DNA from: Phycisphaerales bacterium
GTDB taxonomy: Bacteria; Planctomycetota; Phycisphaerae; SM23-33; FEN-1343
Direction: 5' to 3'
Assembly: GCA_003171335.1 (NCBI GenBank)
Contig: PMYD01000014.1
Span: forward strand, 1 to 53,537
Length of the DNA: 53,537 nucleotides
The translations under genes were made by a program, and so were the position numbers. Shown piece after piece: positions 18,329-26,525 of this stretch (positions are counted from its first letter, which is position 1; every line of letters starts with the position of its first letter). The notes beneath the pieces were generated by a model. The model worked only from the letters and a program-made list of their open reading frames with translations. It did not search any database and had not been told where the DNA came from.

Positions 18329-18817
18329 CTATGCCGGCACCGCCGGATCTTCGGCCTTGGGGGCCTCTTCGGCCTTCGGGGCGTTGGCCGGGTCCAGGCT
18401 GGCCAGGAGCTTCACCACGCCATCCAGGATAGCGGCCGGGCTGGCCGGGCAGCCGGGAATGTAGGCCGCAACCGGCAGCACCTGGTCGATGCCCGACTCT
18501 ACGTTATAGCAGCCTTGGAACACGCCGCCGCTGCAGGCGCAGGTGCCGATGGCCACCACGAACTTCGGCTCGGCCATCTGCTCGTAGATCCGCACCAGCC
18601 GGTCCTTGATCTGGTGGGTCACCGGCCCGGAGCACAACAGCACATCCGCGTGCCGGGGGGTGCCTTTAAGCTGCACGCCGAATCGCTCCAGGTCGTACCG
18701 GGGCGTCAGGGCGGCAATGATCTCGATATCGCAGGCGTTGCAGGCGCCGGTGTTGAAATGCAGCACCCAGGGCGACTTCTGCCGTGCCCACAACACCACG
18801 CGTTTGACCAGGCTCAT
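18329..18817 (-). CDS. Group 4 [NiFe] hydrogenase small subunit (NuoB/HycG type)
   Basis: 162 residues holding the proximal 4Fe-4S cluster. The ligand set reads Cys26/Cys29 (GACNACDIEI), Cys93 (GTCACSGGVF) and Cys123 (IPGCPASP). The CxxC spacing is the hydrogenase pattern; complex I NuoB has adjacent cysteines. It passes electrons between the Ni-Fe site in the large subunit and the NuoI-type ferredoxin subunit. The start at 18817 has GAGGTGA five bases upstream, overlapping the stop of the preceding gene. The C-terminus is Ala/Glu/Pro-rich. Confidence 0.92.
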   Translation of the reverse strand: MSLVKRVVLWARQKSPWVLHFNTGACNACDIEIIAALTPRYDLERFGVQLKGTPRHADVLLCSGPVTHQIKDRLVRIYEQMAEPKFVVAIGTCACSGGVFQGCYNVESGIDQVLPVAAYIPGCPASPAAILDGVVKLLASLDPANAPKAEEAPKAEDPAVPA

Positions 18818-18821
18818 CGAC

Positions 18822-19142
18822 TCACCTCGCATACAGCTTGTAGACCCACAGCAGCGCACAGGCCACGTACAACACGGGCATGACCATCGCGCTGCGGGTT
18901 TGCACCGGAATCGTGGCGGCCATCAGGGCCATCACGTGCAAAATCGTGAAGAAGAACGCGAAGGGCAGGAACTGGCCGTAATCCGGCTGGATCATGTGCG
19001 TGGCGAGTTCCTCGCCGCAGGCGTAGGGTTCAGTCAGCCGCTGGCGGCCGCCGGACAGGCGGCGCATGCCTGCCAGCAGGAGCCCGCAGGCTCCCAGCAT
19101 GATGAGAAACGCCAACGGAGGTTGCAGCAGTCGAATGTCCAT
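18822..19142 (-). CDS. NuoA-like membrane subunit
   Basis: 106 residues with about three hydrophobic helices. After helix 1, EPYACGEE matches the NuoA loop motif (YECG-like). The following helix, FLPFAFFFTILHVMALMAATI, lacks the Asp/Glu pair that NuoA keeps at this point, so proton-path details must differ. It is placed just upstream of the B-type subunit, as in nuo operons. Most group-4 hydrogenases described with HycE-type modules lack an A-type subunit, which makes this complex closer to complex I. The start at 19142 has GGAGAG nearby. Confidence 0.75.
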   Translation of the reverse strand: MDIRLLQPPLAFLIMLGACGLLLAGMRRLSGGRQRLTEPYACGEELATHMIQPDYGQFLPFAFFFTILHVMALMAATIPVQTRSAMVMPVLYVACALLWVYKLYAR

Positions 19143-19234
19143 GGACTAATCTCTCCGATGTCCCGCATATTTCAACTTGCCAAGTCCGTTGCCAAGCCTG
19201 CTCGAACCGGCAAGAACAATGCGTATTCTCCGCG

Positions 19235-19546
19235 TCATAGTTTTATTCCCAAACGCTCCGCTTCCACCTGCGTCAAGCCCATTGAAACCGTCACTTCGGC
19301 GGCCTCTTGTTGGCCGCGGGCTTCAGCAAAAGCATCAAGTACGATTCTGGATCGAACGGCCTGTTCCATCTCCTCCCAGCTTGACCAAATGACGAAGAGA
19401 TGGGTCGTACCGGGCGAAGGGTGTTCGATGATAATCGCCGGCTCTCCAGTCTTTTGCGGCTTCTTAAGCTCGGCGACCAGTTCGTTTCTCAATTTGGCCT
19501 CAGCACCCACGTCACTGCGGCTTACTCCGCGTTCATGTATAGGCAT
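19235..19546 (-). CDS. Conserved-looking 103-residue protein, partner of HEPN gene
   Basis: A small soluble protein of unrecognised function. The core contains THLFVIWSSWEEMEQAVRSR, then LDAFAEARG and a C-terminal VTVSMGLTQVEAERLGI. It has no nucleotidyltransferase (MNT) motif. The start at 19546 has GAGGAG six bases upstream and lies three bases after the stop of the HEPN-like gene, so the two are a tight pair. The pair interrupts the hydrogenase operon between the K-type and A-type subunits. A role as antitoxin or regulator of the HEPN protein is inference only. Confidence 0.65.
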   Translation of the reverse strand: MPIHERGVSRSDVGAEAKLRNELVAELKKPQKTGEPAIIIEHPSPGTTHLFVIWSSWEEMEQAVRSRIVLDAFAEARGQQEAAEVTVSMGLTQVEAERLGIKL

Positions 19547-19548
19547 AG

Positions 19549-20040
19549 CTATCTCCTCAGCATAGCGTGGTTGTTCGCCAGCCATTCAACACTCGTTAGG
19601 AACCGTTCCGCATTACCTTGCGTCGCAACGCCCGGACGGTATCTCATGCCAATGTACCAGTTTAGATAGAGGGTAGCGCATATCTGCTTAAACCTGTTAG
19701 GCGCTGTGCCCAGTTTTCTCGCCTTACGCCGAGCGATCAGCTCCTGGGACCAGAACCACAACCCATGTCCGGACTCGAAGTCGGCGGTGAAGGGTGGGGA
19801 GTAGATCCTCGGTCGTACCGGACTTAGCATCGTATCGGTCCGGGTGGCCGGAGATGCTCCGCCGAGAAAGAAGCAGGCGGTCTTTAGGTACATCTCGGCC
19901 GCCAGACCTGCAATGTAGATTGCCGTATGATTTTTCCCGGCAAGGAGTAAAACCATTGCCTCTTGCAGGCGCCGCGGAGCGGACAACTCAAGGTCCTGCA
20001 CCGTCTCAGCAACCGCCTCAAGAGTCGCGCGATATTCCAT
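19549..20040 (-). CDS. HEPN-like domain protein
   Basis: 163 residues. The first half, with RRLQEAMVLLLAGKNHTAIYIAGLAAEMYLKTA (about 23-55), resembles HEPN domains: an Arg-led helix, a small-residue AIYIAG turn, and a Glu/Leu-Lys helix. The C-terminal part with NWYIGMRYRPG (about 130-140) also resembles HEPN helix 4, but I see no clean Rx4-6H RNase motif. HEPN proteins are often RNase toxins or nucleic-acid-associated partners in two-gene modules. The ATG at 20040 lies 17 bases after the K-type subunit gene and has only a weak ribosome-binding site. Function unproven. Confidence 0.6.
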   Translation of the reverse strand: MEYRATLEAVAETVQDLELSAPRRLQEAMVLLLAGKNHTAIYIAGLAAEMYLKTACFFLGGASPATRTDTMLSPVRPRIYSPPFTADFESGHGLWFWSQELIARRKARKLGTAPNRFKQICATLYLNWYIGMRYRPGVATQGNAERFLTSVEWLANNHAMLRR

Positions 20041-20057
20041 GCCCGGACCCAATATTG

Positions 20058-20378
20058 CTACCCTTTGATTTCCTGCACGACGGCGGTGTCGACCGTCTTG
20101 TGGTGCCGGTAGATGCACAGGATGATGCCCACCGCCACGACCACCACGGCCACTTCGATGTTGATCAGCGTGATGGCCATCGCCTGGGCCAGGGCGGTGC
20201 GATTCACGGCCCGCCCGGCGGCGATCAGCAGCAGCATCACGCTCTTGGAAAGCAGTTCCACGCTGATCATCACGCGGATCAGGCTGCGGGTGGTCAGCAG
20301 GCTGTAAAAGCCCACCAGCATCACCAGCAGCGCACCCACGCCGAACAGACTGAACAGTTCGATGGCTTCTTTAGGCAC
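20058..20378 (-). CDS. NuoK/MnhC-type membrane subunit
   Basis: 106 residues in three membrane helices. The glutamates in ISVELLSKSVML (helix 2) and LINIEVAVVVVAVG (helix 3) correspond to the proton-path glutamates of NuoK. It belongs to the ion-pumping arm between the J- and N-type subunits. Its start overlaps the end of the NuoJ-like gene by eight bases, showing translational coupling. It is followed by the inserted HEPN pair. Confidence 0.9.
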   Translation of the reverse strand: MPKEAIELFSLFGVGALLVMLVGFYSLLTTRSLIRVMISVELLSKSVMLLLIAAGRAVNRTALAQAMAITLINIEVAVVVVAVGIILCIYRHHKTVDTAVVQEIKG

Positions 20379-20871
20379 GTTTGCTCACCTTAACCAGAAT
20401 CACCACGCCAAAGGCGCCGGCCGCCAGCACGCCGATCTGGCCGATCAGGTCCACGTGGCGGAGATCCCACATGACGACCTGGGGGGACTCGGTCGGCACC
20501 GGCCCCTGGGGCGCCGCAAAATCGTTGGGCAGATGCATTGTCACCAGGACACCGGCCACCACCAGCACCAGGACCAGCAGGGCCGCGTATTTCCGCAGCT
20601 TTTCGCGCTGTTTGGCCGCCATCGACTCTTCTTCCACGCGGGCCGTCAGCCCGATCGTGCTGATGAAGATCACGGGAATCAGCCCCGCGCACACGGACAG
20701 CTCAAACACGGCCGCCAGGGGCGAAGCGAGCCGGAACATGATGATGGCCAGGATGGCGCTGGTGATCGCCAGGCCGATGGCCGAACGCAGCGTGCGGGCG
20801 GTCATCACCGTCCACAGCGCCGCCAGCACCAACGCCGCCACCAACACGATGTTGATCGAATTTTCAGTCAT
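20371..20871 (-). CDS. NuoJ-type membrane subunit
   Basis: 166 residues with about five hydrophobic helices. The N-terminal part has ALVLAALWTVMTARTLRSAIGLAI and the following FELSVCAGLIPVIFISTIGL, matching the NuoJ/MnhB-like fold, including an acidic residue in helix 3. A charged cytoplasmic stretch (EEESMAAKQREKLRKY) precedes the last helices. It is part of the membrane arm. The gene sits downstream of a 90-bp REPIN and overlaps the NuoK-like gene. Confidence 0.85.
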   Translation of the reverse strand: MTENSINIVLVAALVLAALWTVMTARTLRSAIGLAITSAILAIIMFRLASPLAAVFELSVCAGLIPVIFISTIGLTARVEEESMAAKQREKLRKYAALLVLVLVVAGVLVTMHLPNDFAAPQGPVPTESPQVVMWDLRHVDLIGQIGVLAAGAFGVVILVKVSKRA

Positions 20872-20898
20872 GCATTCTCTCGCATCCGCTCAAACCGC

Positions 20899-20988
20899 GT
20901 AGCACGGGCGTCTCGCCCGTGAGTCTCACGGCCATCCTGGCCGTGATCCGGCCGTTTCTTTCCGCCACGGGCGGGACGCCCATGCTAC
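20899..20988. repeat. REPIN, GTAGCACGGGCG family
   Basis: GTAG at 20899 followed by CACGGGCGTCTCGCCCGTG, then an inner pair of palindromes, then the inverted unit CACGGGCGGGACGCCCATG ending in CTAC at 20988. It has the same GTAG-hairpin layout as the 1440-1599 element but a different palindrome. It lies inside the hydrogenase operon between the N-type and J-type genes, where the transcript would fold into strong hairpins. Confidence 0.8.
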
Positions 20989-20998
20989 GTTGAACCGC

Positions 20999-22456
20999 TC
21001 AAAAACTCCCCGTGGGCACCAGGAAGCTGCCGGTCAATAGCAGCAAGGGCGCCAGCAGTCCGGCGGCCAGGGTCACCGCCGCCAGGATCAGCTCGGGGGT
21101 ACTGATCCAGCCGCTGGGCTTGGCCGCACCCAGCAGTTCCAGGTTCTCGGGCGTCTTGCCGAAAAAGACCTTCCGCTGCAGCGACAGCAGGTACCCCAGC
21201 GTCACGACGCTGAAGAGCACCGCCACGGCGGCGTACACGAAATACATCGCCTGCCCCTGCTTCACGCCCGCCTGCCACAGGGCCAGGATGATCAGCAGCT
21301 TGCTCCAGAAACCCGCTAAGGGCGGGATGCCCGCGGTGGAGAGCGCGGCCAGGACGCTGGTCAGGTTCGTCAGGGGCATCGCCGAGCCCAACTGGCCCAG
21401 CCGGCTCATGTCGGTCGTGCCGGTCCGGCGCTCCACGGCCGCCGAATTGACGAACAGGAGCGACTTGAAAACCGTGTGGTTGAACAGGTGGAAGATCGCC
21501 CCGGCCCAGGCCAACGGCGTGCCGCAGCCAAGGCCCAGCACGATGTAGCCGACCTGGCTGATGGACGAATACGCCAGCAGCCGCTTCATGTCGGTCTGCC
21601 GCAGGGCCAGCACGGCGCCGACCACAATCGACACCGCGCCCAGCAGCATCAGCACCTGGTTTACCGCGGCGTTGGGGGGAAAGACCGATGTGGCCAGGCG
21701 GATCATGGCGTAGATGCCGCACACCTTGGTCACGATCCCCGCCAGCAGCACCGAGGCCGGCGCCGGCGAGGCGGAGTACGCCCCCAGCACCCAGCCGTGG
21801 AAGGGCACCAGGCCACCCTTGATCAACAGCCCGCACACGAAGCCGCCGATGGCCAGCTTGGCCACCAGGGCGCCGTTGGAGGAGGCCAGGGCCTCCTTGA
21901 TGCCGGCGAAATCCATCGTGCCGGCCATCAGCAGCAGCAGCGCCAGCGAGCCGAGCATCAGCACGGTGGCCACCGCCGAGAGGATGAGGTACTTGATCGC
22001 GCCTTCCAGCGATTTCTTCTCCAGCGTGAAGGCGATCAGCACGAAGGAGGAGATCGAGGTGACCTCGATGAACACATACAGCGAGAACAGATCGGTCACC
22101 AGCACCGCGCCGTTCATGCCCAGCAGGCTCACCAGCAGCAGACTGACAAAGTTGGCGCGGCGGCGGAAATCATCGCTGAACATCACCTGCGTCACGCACG
22201 CCGCCGCCATCATGGCCAGGCCGATGCACAGCAGCATCACGCGCGACAGGCCCGTCATCGCCAGGTGCAGGTGCAGCGTTTGGGCCAGGATGCTGGCCCG
22301 CGACACCCACTCGGATGGCGCCGCCACCACCATCGCCGCTTGCGCCGCGGCCAAGAGCGCCGCCAGCACGGCCGCACGGCGGCGGATGAAGTCCGACCAT
22401 GGCAGATTCAACAGGATGATTGCTGCCAGCGGAACCAGAATAAGCCAGTCCAGCAC
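20999..22456 (-). CDS. NuoN/MnhD-type antiporter-like subunit
   Basis: A 485-residue polytopic membrane protein of the Mrp-antiporter family with about 14 helices. The Glu/Lys pumping residues fall in VTDLFSLYVFIEVTSIS and in IKGGLVPFHGWVLGAYSASPAPASVLLAG, a family hallmark. LLAYSSISQVGYIVLG is also conserved. The GTG start at 22456 has AGAGGAG nine bases upstream; the open frame beyond it is repeat DNA. It is one of three antiporter-like subunits in this operon and a predicted site of proton or sodium transfer. Confidence 0.9.
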   Translation of the reverse strand: MLDWLILVPLAAIILLNLPWSDFIRRRAAVLAALLAAAQAAMVVAAPSEWVSRASILAQTLHLHLAMTGLSRVMLLCIGLAMMAAACVTQVMFSDDFRRRANFVSLLLVSLLGMNGAVLVTDLFSLYVFIEVTSISSFVLIAFTLEKKSLEGAIKYLILSAVATVLMLGSLALLLLMAGTMDFAGIKEALASSNGALVAKLAIGGFVCGLLIKGGLVPFHGWVLGAYSASPAPASVLLAGIVTKVCGIYAMIRLATSVFPPNAAVNQVLMLLGAVSIVVGAVLALRQTDMKRLLAYSSISQVGYIVLGLGCGTPLAWAGAIFHLFNHTVFKSLLFVNSAAVERRTGTTDMSRLGQLGSAMPLTNLTSVLAALSTAGIPPLAGFWSKLLIILALWQAGVKQGQAMYFVYAAVAVLFSVVTLGYLLSLQRKVFFGKTPENLELLGAAKPSGWISTPELILAAVTLAAGLLAPLLLLTGSFLVPTGSF

Positions 22457-22478
22457 GCTTATGCTCTCCTCTTGTCGC

Positions 22479-22566
22479 GGAGAAAGTAGACAGTAGAAAG
22501 TAGACCGCAGGGCCAATCCATCGGCGAGTCCTGCTGTTTTCTACTCACTACTTTCTACTCTCTCCT
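22479..22566. repeat. AGTAGAAAGTAGA inverted repeat
   Basis: GAGAAAGTAGACAGTAGAAAGTAGAC-like units (from 22480) face TTCTACTCACTACTTTCTACTC (about 22539-22561). A related pyrimidine run occurs at 45524-45566. It lies in the 136-base gap between the L-type and N-type subunit genes. Confidence 0.6.
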
Positions 22567-22592
22567 GCTCTGGCCGGGCATGGCCCGGCCGC

Positions 22593-24452
22593 CTACATGG
22601 CCCGAATCAGGAAGCCGATAACGGCCGCCGCGCCCGCCAGGCACCACAGCACGTACAGGGCGTAGCGCCCGCGGTGGGCCGTGGCCAGCGCCCAGCCGCC
22701 AAACTGCGCGGTCCGCACCCAGAACCCATCCGAGAACCAGTCCACCACGCGGTCCATTCCCCAGCCGATCCACGCCACCACGCGAACGATGTGGCGGCCG
22801 ATGATATACGGGTCAAACCAGCCCTTGGCGGCACTGTCGTACATGAACGACAGCACCGGGGCGTGGTGGATGTGGTCCACCGCATGCAGGCCGCTGCCGT
22901 ACCGCCGCCAGCCGGCCAGGTGGTTGAGAATCGCCAGCAGCACGGCCCCGGCGGCCAGCTCGGCCAGCAGCCAGTTGTGCGGCAGCAACCCGCCCAGGTG
23001 ATGCTCGCCCGCCGCCGCGGCCGAAAGCGAGGGCCGGATCAGGTGATCCACCGCCAGGGCGTTGCCCGGTCCAAAGAGCAGGCAGACGGCGGCAATCAGC
23101 ACCATGGGCAGCAGCATGGAGAACGGCACTTCGCGCACGGCGTCGTGCCGGCTATTCCGCTTGCCCAGGAAGGCCGCGTGGCCCAGCTTCAGGAACGAGG
23201 CCGAGGTGAGGAACGTGCCCACCACGGCCGCCAGGTAAAAGATCAAGCCGCGATCCAGAGCGCCGGCGTACAGCAGCTCCTTGGAGTAAAAACCGTTGGT
23301 CAGCGGGAAGCCGGAGATGGAGGCGGCCGCCACGATGAAGCACAGGAAGGTCAGGGGCATCTTGCTCCCCAGACCGCCCAGTTCGTTCAGGTCGGACGTG
23401 CCCGTCTGCTTCTCGACCGCACCGCCGGTCATGAACAGGCAGCTCTTGTAGAGGGCATTATTCACCATGTGGAACAGCCCGCCCACGATGCCCGCGGGCA
23501 GGCCGGTGCCCACGCCCAGGATCATGTAGCCGACCTGGCTGATGGCGTGGTAAGAGAGCAGCCGCTTGTAATTCTTCTGCACCAGGGCCATGGCCACGGC
23601 CAGGATGATCGTCACGGCGCCCACGACCATCATCATCATGCTCAGCCAGCTTTCGCGGCTCATCTGGTACATGTCCAGGCTGATCCGGGCCAGGAAGTAG
23701 ATGCCCACCAGCTTTTCGATGCTGGCGGGAAGCAACGCCATGAAGGGCAGTGGCGCATCGGTGGCGGCGTCGGGAATCCAGGAGTGGAACGGCATCGAGC
23801 CGGCCTTGGCGGTGGCGCCGATGATCAGCAGGGCCATGCCCAGGCCCCCGAGGCCCGTTGTGGCCAGGTGATCGATATCGCTGATTCGCAACGTGTGGGC
23901 CAGCAGGCCAGTAATCACGATGCCGCCGGTCATGCACAGGTCGCTGATGCCGACGATGACGAAGGCTTTAAACGCCGTCTTCCACGCCCCGGGCCGCCCG
24001 ATGGCGATCATGCCCAGCATGGTCAAGAGCAGGCCTTCCCAGAAGAACAGCAGCACGACCAGGTGATTGGCCAGCATGGCCCCGCACACCATCGCCAGCG
24101 TTAAAAGCAGGTACAGGCAGAACAGCATGCCGTGCGGCCGGCCGGCCATGTAGTGCCAGCTATACAGGGTCACCAACAGTGCAAACGCCGCGGCAGCCAC
24201 CAGGATCCAGGCGCTCAGCGAATACAGCCGCAGCTCGAAGCTGAACATGGGCGATGCCCACGCGTGGGAAAACGTAATGCCCGTGGCGTTGTTGGCCTGC
24301 GGGAAGAGCAGCACGGCCACGGCGAGGGTGGCCGCGGCAGCCAGCACGGTCAGGCCGAAGCGCGCACTGTGGGAAGACCGGCCGGCCAGCAACACCAGCA
24401 GGGCGCCGGCCACCGGGATGAGAATCGGCAACAGCAGCATCATTTCGTTCAT
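22593..24452 (-). CDS. NuoL-type antiporter-like subunit
   Basis: 619 residues, longer than its two paralogues. The Mrp-antiporter core carries FFWEGLLLTMLGM, AGSMPFHSWIPDAATDAPLP, and LLSYHAISQVGYMILGVG. The C-terminal extension (about 480-619), ending in further hydrophobic helices, is the NuoL-like part that in complex I forms a long lateral helix; whether it is a full lateral arm here needs modelling. The ATG at 24452 overlaps the stop of the upstream antiporter-like gene (ATGA). It is predicted to be the distal ion pump of the complex. Confidence 0.9.
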   Translation of the reverse strand: MNEMMLLLPILIPVAGALLVLLAGRSSHSARFGLTVLAAAATLAVAVLLFPQANNATGITFSHAWASPMFSFELRLYSLSAWILVAAAAFALLVTLYSWHYMAGRPHGMLFCLYLLLTLAMVCGAMLANHLVVLLFFWEGLLLTMLGMIAIGRPGAWKTAFKAFVIVGISDLCMTGGIVITGLLAHTLRISDIDHLATTGLGGLGMALLIIGATAKAGSMPFHSWIPDAATDAPLPFMALLPASIEKLVGIYFLARISLDMYQMSRESWLSMMMMVVGAVTIILAVAMALVQKNYKRLLSYHAISQVGYMILGVGTGLPAGIVGGLFHMVNNALYKSCLFMTGGAVEKQTGTSDLNELGGLGSKMPLTFLCFIVAAASISGFPLTNGFYSKELLYAGALDRGLIFYLAAVVGTFLTSASFLKLGHAAFLGKRNSRHDAVREVPFSMLLPMVLIAAVCLLFGPGNALAVDHLIRPSLSAAAAGEHHLGGLLPHNWLLAELAAGAVLLAILNHLAGWRRYGSGLHAVDHIHHAPVLSFMYDSAAKGWFDPYIIGRHIVRVVAWIGWGMDRVVDWFSDGFWVRTAQFGGWALATAHRGRYALYVLWCLAGAAAVIGFLIRAM

Positions 24453-25906
24453 TGTGACAACCCCGGCACCAGGAACCCGCTGGCGGCCGACCAGGCCCAG
24501 CGTGAAGCGCCATTGATCCACAGCCCGCCCAGCAGGCTCAAGCCCGCCAGCACGGCCACGCAGGCCACCATCACCGGCGAGCCTTCATTCGCCTGGGCGG
24601 TCTTATCGCCCAGGAAGACAACCACGAACAGCCGCGTGAGGTACAGAATCGTCAGCACCGCCCCGGCGATGAACACCAGCGTCAGCCACGTGTGCCCGCC
24701 GTTGATGCCGCCGGAAAGCACCATGAACTTGCTGAAGAACCCGCCAAAGGGCGGAATGCCCATGACGGAAAACGCGCAGAAGGCGAAGGAAACCGCCGTG
24801 ATCGGCATGGTCTTGATGAGCCCGCCCATCTGGCGAATGTCCTTGGTGTGCGTCCGCTGCTCCACGACGCCGGCGCCGAGGAACAAACCGCCCTTGGCCA
24901 GGCCGTGCATCAGGATGTACAAGAGGCCCCCCACCGCCCCGTAGGTCGAGCCGCTGGCAAAGCCCAGGAAGATGAAGGCGATCTGGCTGACCGTGCTATA
25001 GGCGATGATCCGCTTGAGGTCCGTCTCGATCAGCGCCGCCGTCGCCGAGACCAGCGCGCTGGCCGCCGCCAGCACCAGCACGATCGTCTGCCACTGGAGG
25101 GACAGCGGCAGCATCACCAGGAAGAGGCGCGCGAACACGTACACGCCGATCTTCACCAGCACGGCCGCATGCAGCATGGCCGTGACGGGCGAAGGGGCCA
25201 CGCCGGCATCCGGCAGCCACGTGTGGAAGGGCAGCGTGGAACTCTTGGCCAGGATGCCCATCAGGATCAGGCCCACCGCGTAGAAGGGCAGGCCGCCGAT
25301 GCCGAGCTTCGCGTGAATCACGTCCATATCGCACGAGCCGGCCGCCGTCCACACGGCGATAAAGCCCAGCAGCATGCACAAGGCGCCGAACACGGTGACC
25401 AGGAACGCCTTGTCCGCCCGGCGGACCTGGAACGGCTCGCGGAAAAAGCCGATCAGCCGCCAGCTCGTAATGGCGGTAATCTCCCAGAACAGGTACAGCA
25501 GGATCAGCGAGCTGGAGTACACCAACCCCATCATCGCCCCCAGGAACATCGTGACCATCGCGTAATACTCGTTCTGATGGCCGTAGTGGCTGATGTAGCT
25601 GGTGGAATAGGCCACGATGACCGCGCTGATGAGCGAAGAGACGATGGCCATGAACACCGCCAGGCTGTCGGCCTTGAGCGACAGGGCCAGCCCCAGCGGC
25701 AGGTTTTTCACCTCCCAGTGGGCCGCCGGCAGGTCGCCCGAGAGCACGCTGGGCAGCAGGGCCACCGAGCAGCCCAGGGCCGTCAGCACCATCAGCAGCG
25801 ACAGCGTGTTCCGCAGCCGCGGAGAGACTTTGCCCGCCACCGGCAGCAGCACGGAGCCCAGGGTCGGGCACAAGATCGCGATCAGCATCAATAGTTCATG
25901 GCTCAT
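24449..25906 (-). CDS. NuoL/NuoM/MnhA-family antiporter-like subunit
   Basis: A 485-residue, about 14-helix protein of the same family and the first gene of the hydrogenase operon. Motifs are ILLYLFWEITAITSW (pumping Glu), AKSSTLPFHTWLPDAGVAPSPVTAML (Lys/His region) and IAYSTVSQIAFIFLGFASG. The length suits NuoM or the short Hyf/Mbh antiporter-like subunits. The start at 25906 has AGGA about seven bases upstream; an earlier in-frame start at 25945 lacks support. The 620 bases upstream contain repeats and the operon promoter, which I could not pinpoint. Confidence 0.9.
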   Translation of the reverse strand: MSHELLMLIAILCPTLGSVLLPVAGKVSPRLRNTLSLLMVLTALGCSVALLPSVLSGDLPAAHWEVKNLPLGLALSLKADSLAVFMAIVSSLISAVIVAYSTSYISHYGHQNEYYAMVTMFLGAMMGLVYSSSLILLYLFWEITAITSWRLIGFFREPFQVRRADKAFLVTVFGALCMLLGFIAVWTAAGSCDMDVIHAKLGIGGLPFYAVGLILMGILAKSSTLPFHTWLPDAGVAPSPVTAMLHAAVLVKIGVYVFARLFLVMLPLSLQWQTIVLVLAAASALVSATAALIETDLKRIIAYSTVSQIAFIFLGFASGSTYGAVGGLLYILMHGLAKGGLFLGAGVVEQRTHTKDIRQMGGLIKTMPITAVSFAFCAFSVMGIPPFGGFFSKFMVLSGGINGGHTWLTLVFIAGAVLTILYLTRLFVVVFLGDKTAQANEGSPVMVACVAVLAGLSLLGGLWINGASRWAWSAASGFLVPGLSQ

Positions 25907-26083
25907 GTCGGTCCTGCGTGGTCGCATCAGCGAAGGGGCTGACAACGTCTATCTCAAGTCCAGTGGTGCAGGATACGCGAGTACTCAAGGCACGAAGAAT
26001 GAAGCAATTTAGCTGTGCGAAAGGGCGCATGCAATAACTTTCCCCGCAAGCTTGCTCGGGAGTGTCAGACCGGGGAAAAACAG

Positions 26084-26226
26084 AACACAAAGATCACAAA
26101 GACCACGAAGATCACGAAGAAAGGCAGGAAATGCAACGCCAGAGAACATCCCCCCGTTTCATTTGTCCTGACTATCTTCTTGCTTCGTGTCCTTTGTGAT
26201 CTTTGTGGTCTTCGTGTCCTCTTCGC
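26084..26226. repeat. Inverted ACAAAG/CTTTGT repeat pair, copy 2
   Basis: Purine arm of CACAAAGA/CACGAAGA units at 26084-26123, pyrimidine complement at about 26177-26226. Same family as 12201-12376 and 52256-52394. It lies between the divergent hydrogenase operon and mntH. Confidence 0.7.
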
Positions 26227-26250
26227 TGCCGGGTGGTACGATTATTGGCC

Positions 26251-26470
26251 GGGTGCCGTGGCTGCATTTTTTTGCAGCCACGCGTCATCAGAACGAGCTT
26301 CCGAGCCAGAACGAGCTTCCAAGCTGGGTGCCGTGGCTGCATTTTTTTTGCAGCCACGCGTCATCAGAACGAGCTTCCGAGCCAGAACGAGCTTCCAAGC
26401 CAAGTGCAGCTGGCGCGAGAAGCGACCGGCGCTAACGCGTGGCTGCAGAAAAACGCAGCCACGGCACCCA
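26251..26470. repeat. GGGTGCCGTGGCTGCA palindrome cluster
   Basis: Two direct copies, 75 bases apart (26251 and 26326), each with a GCGTGGCTGCA-type hairpin around a T run, followed by ACGAGCTTCC repeated within each copy. A third, inverted unit closes the element (about 26436-26470, ending GGCACCC). It is part of the 25907-26525 interval, which has no gene. Confidence 0.8.
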
Positions 26471-26525
26471 GCAACCATTTCCGCGCCATGGTACGATAAC
26501 TCAATGAGTGCCATGAGGCCCCCCT

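Noticed and set aside
14421..25906. Respiratory complex I (NADH:quinone oxidoreductase)
   Set aside because: No NuoE/F/G homologues, Ni-binding cysteines retained in the D-type subunit, hydrogenase-type CxxC in the B-type subunit and a maturation protease present.
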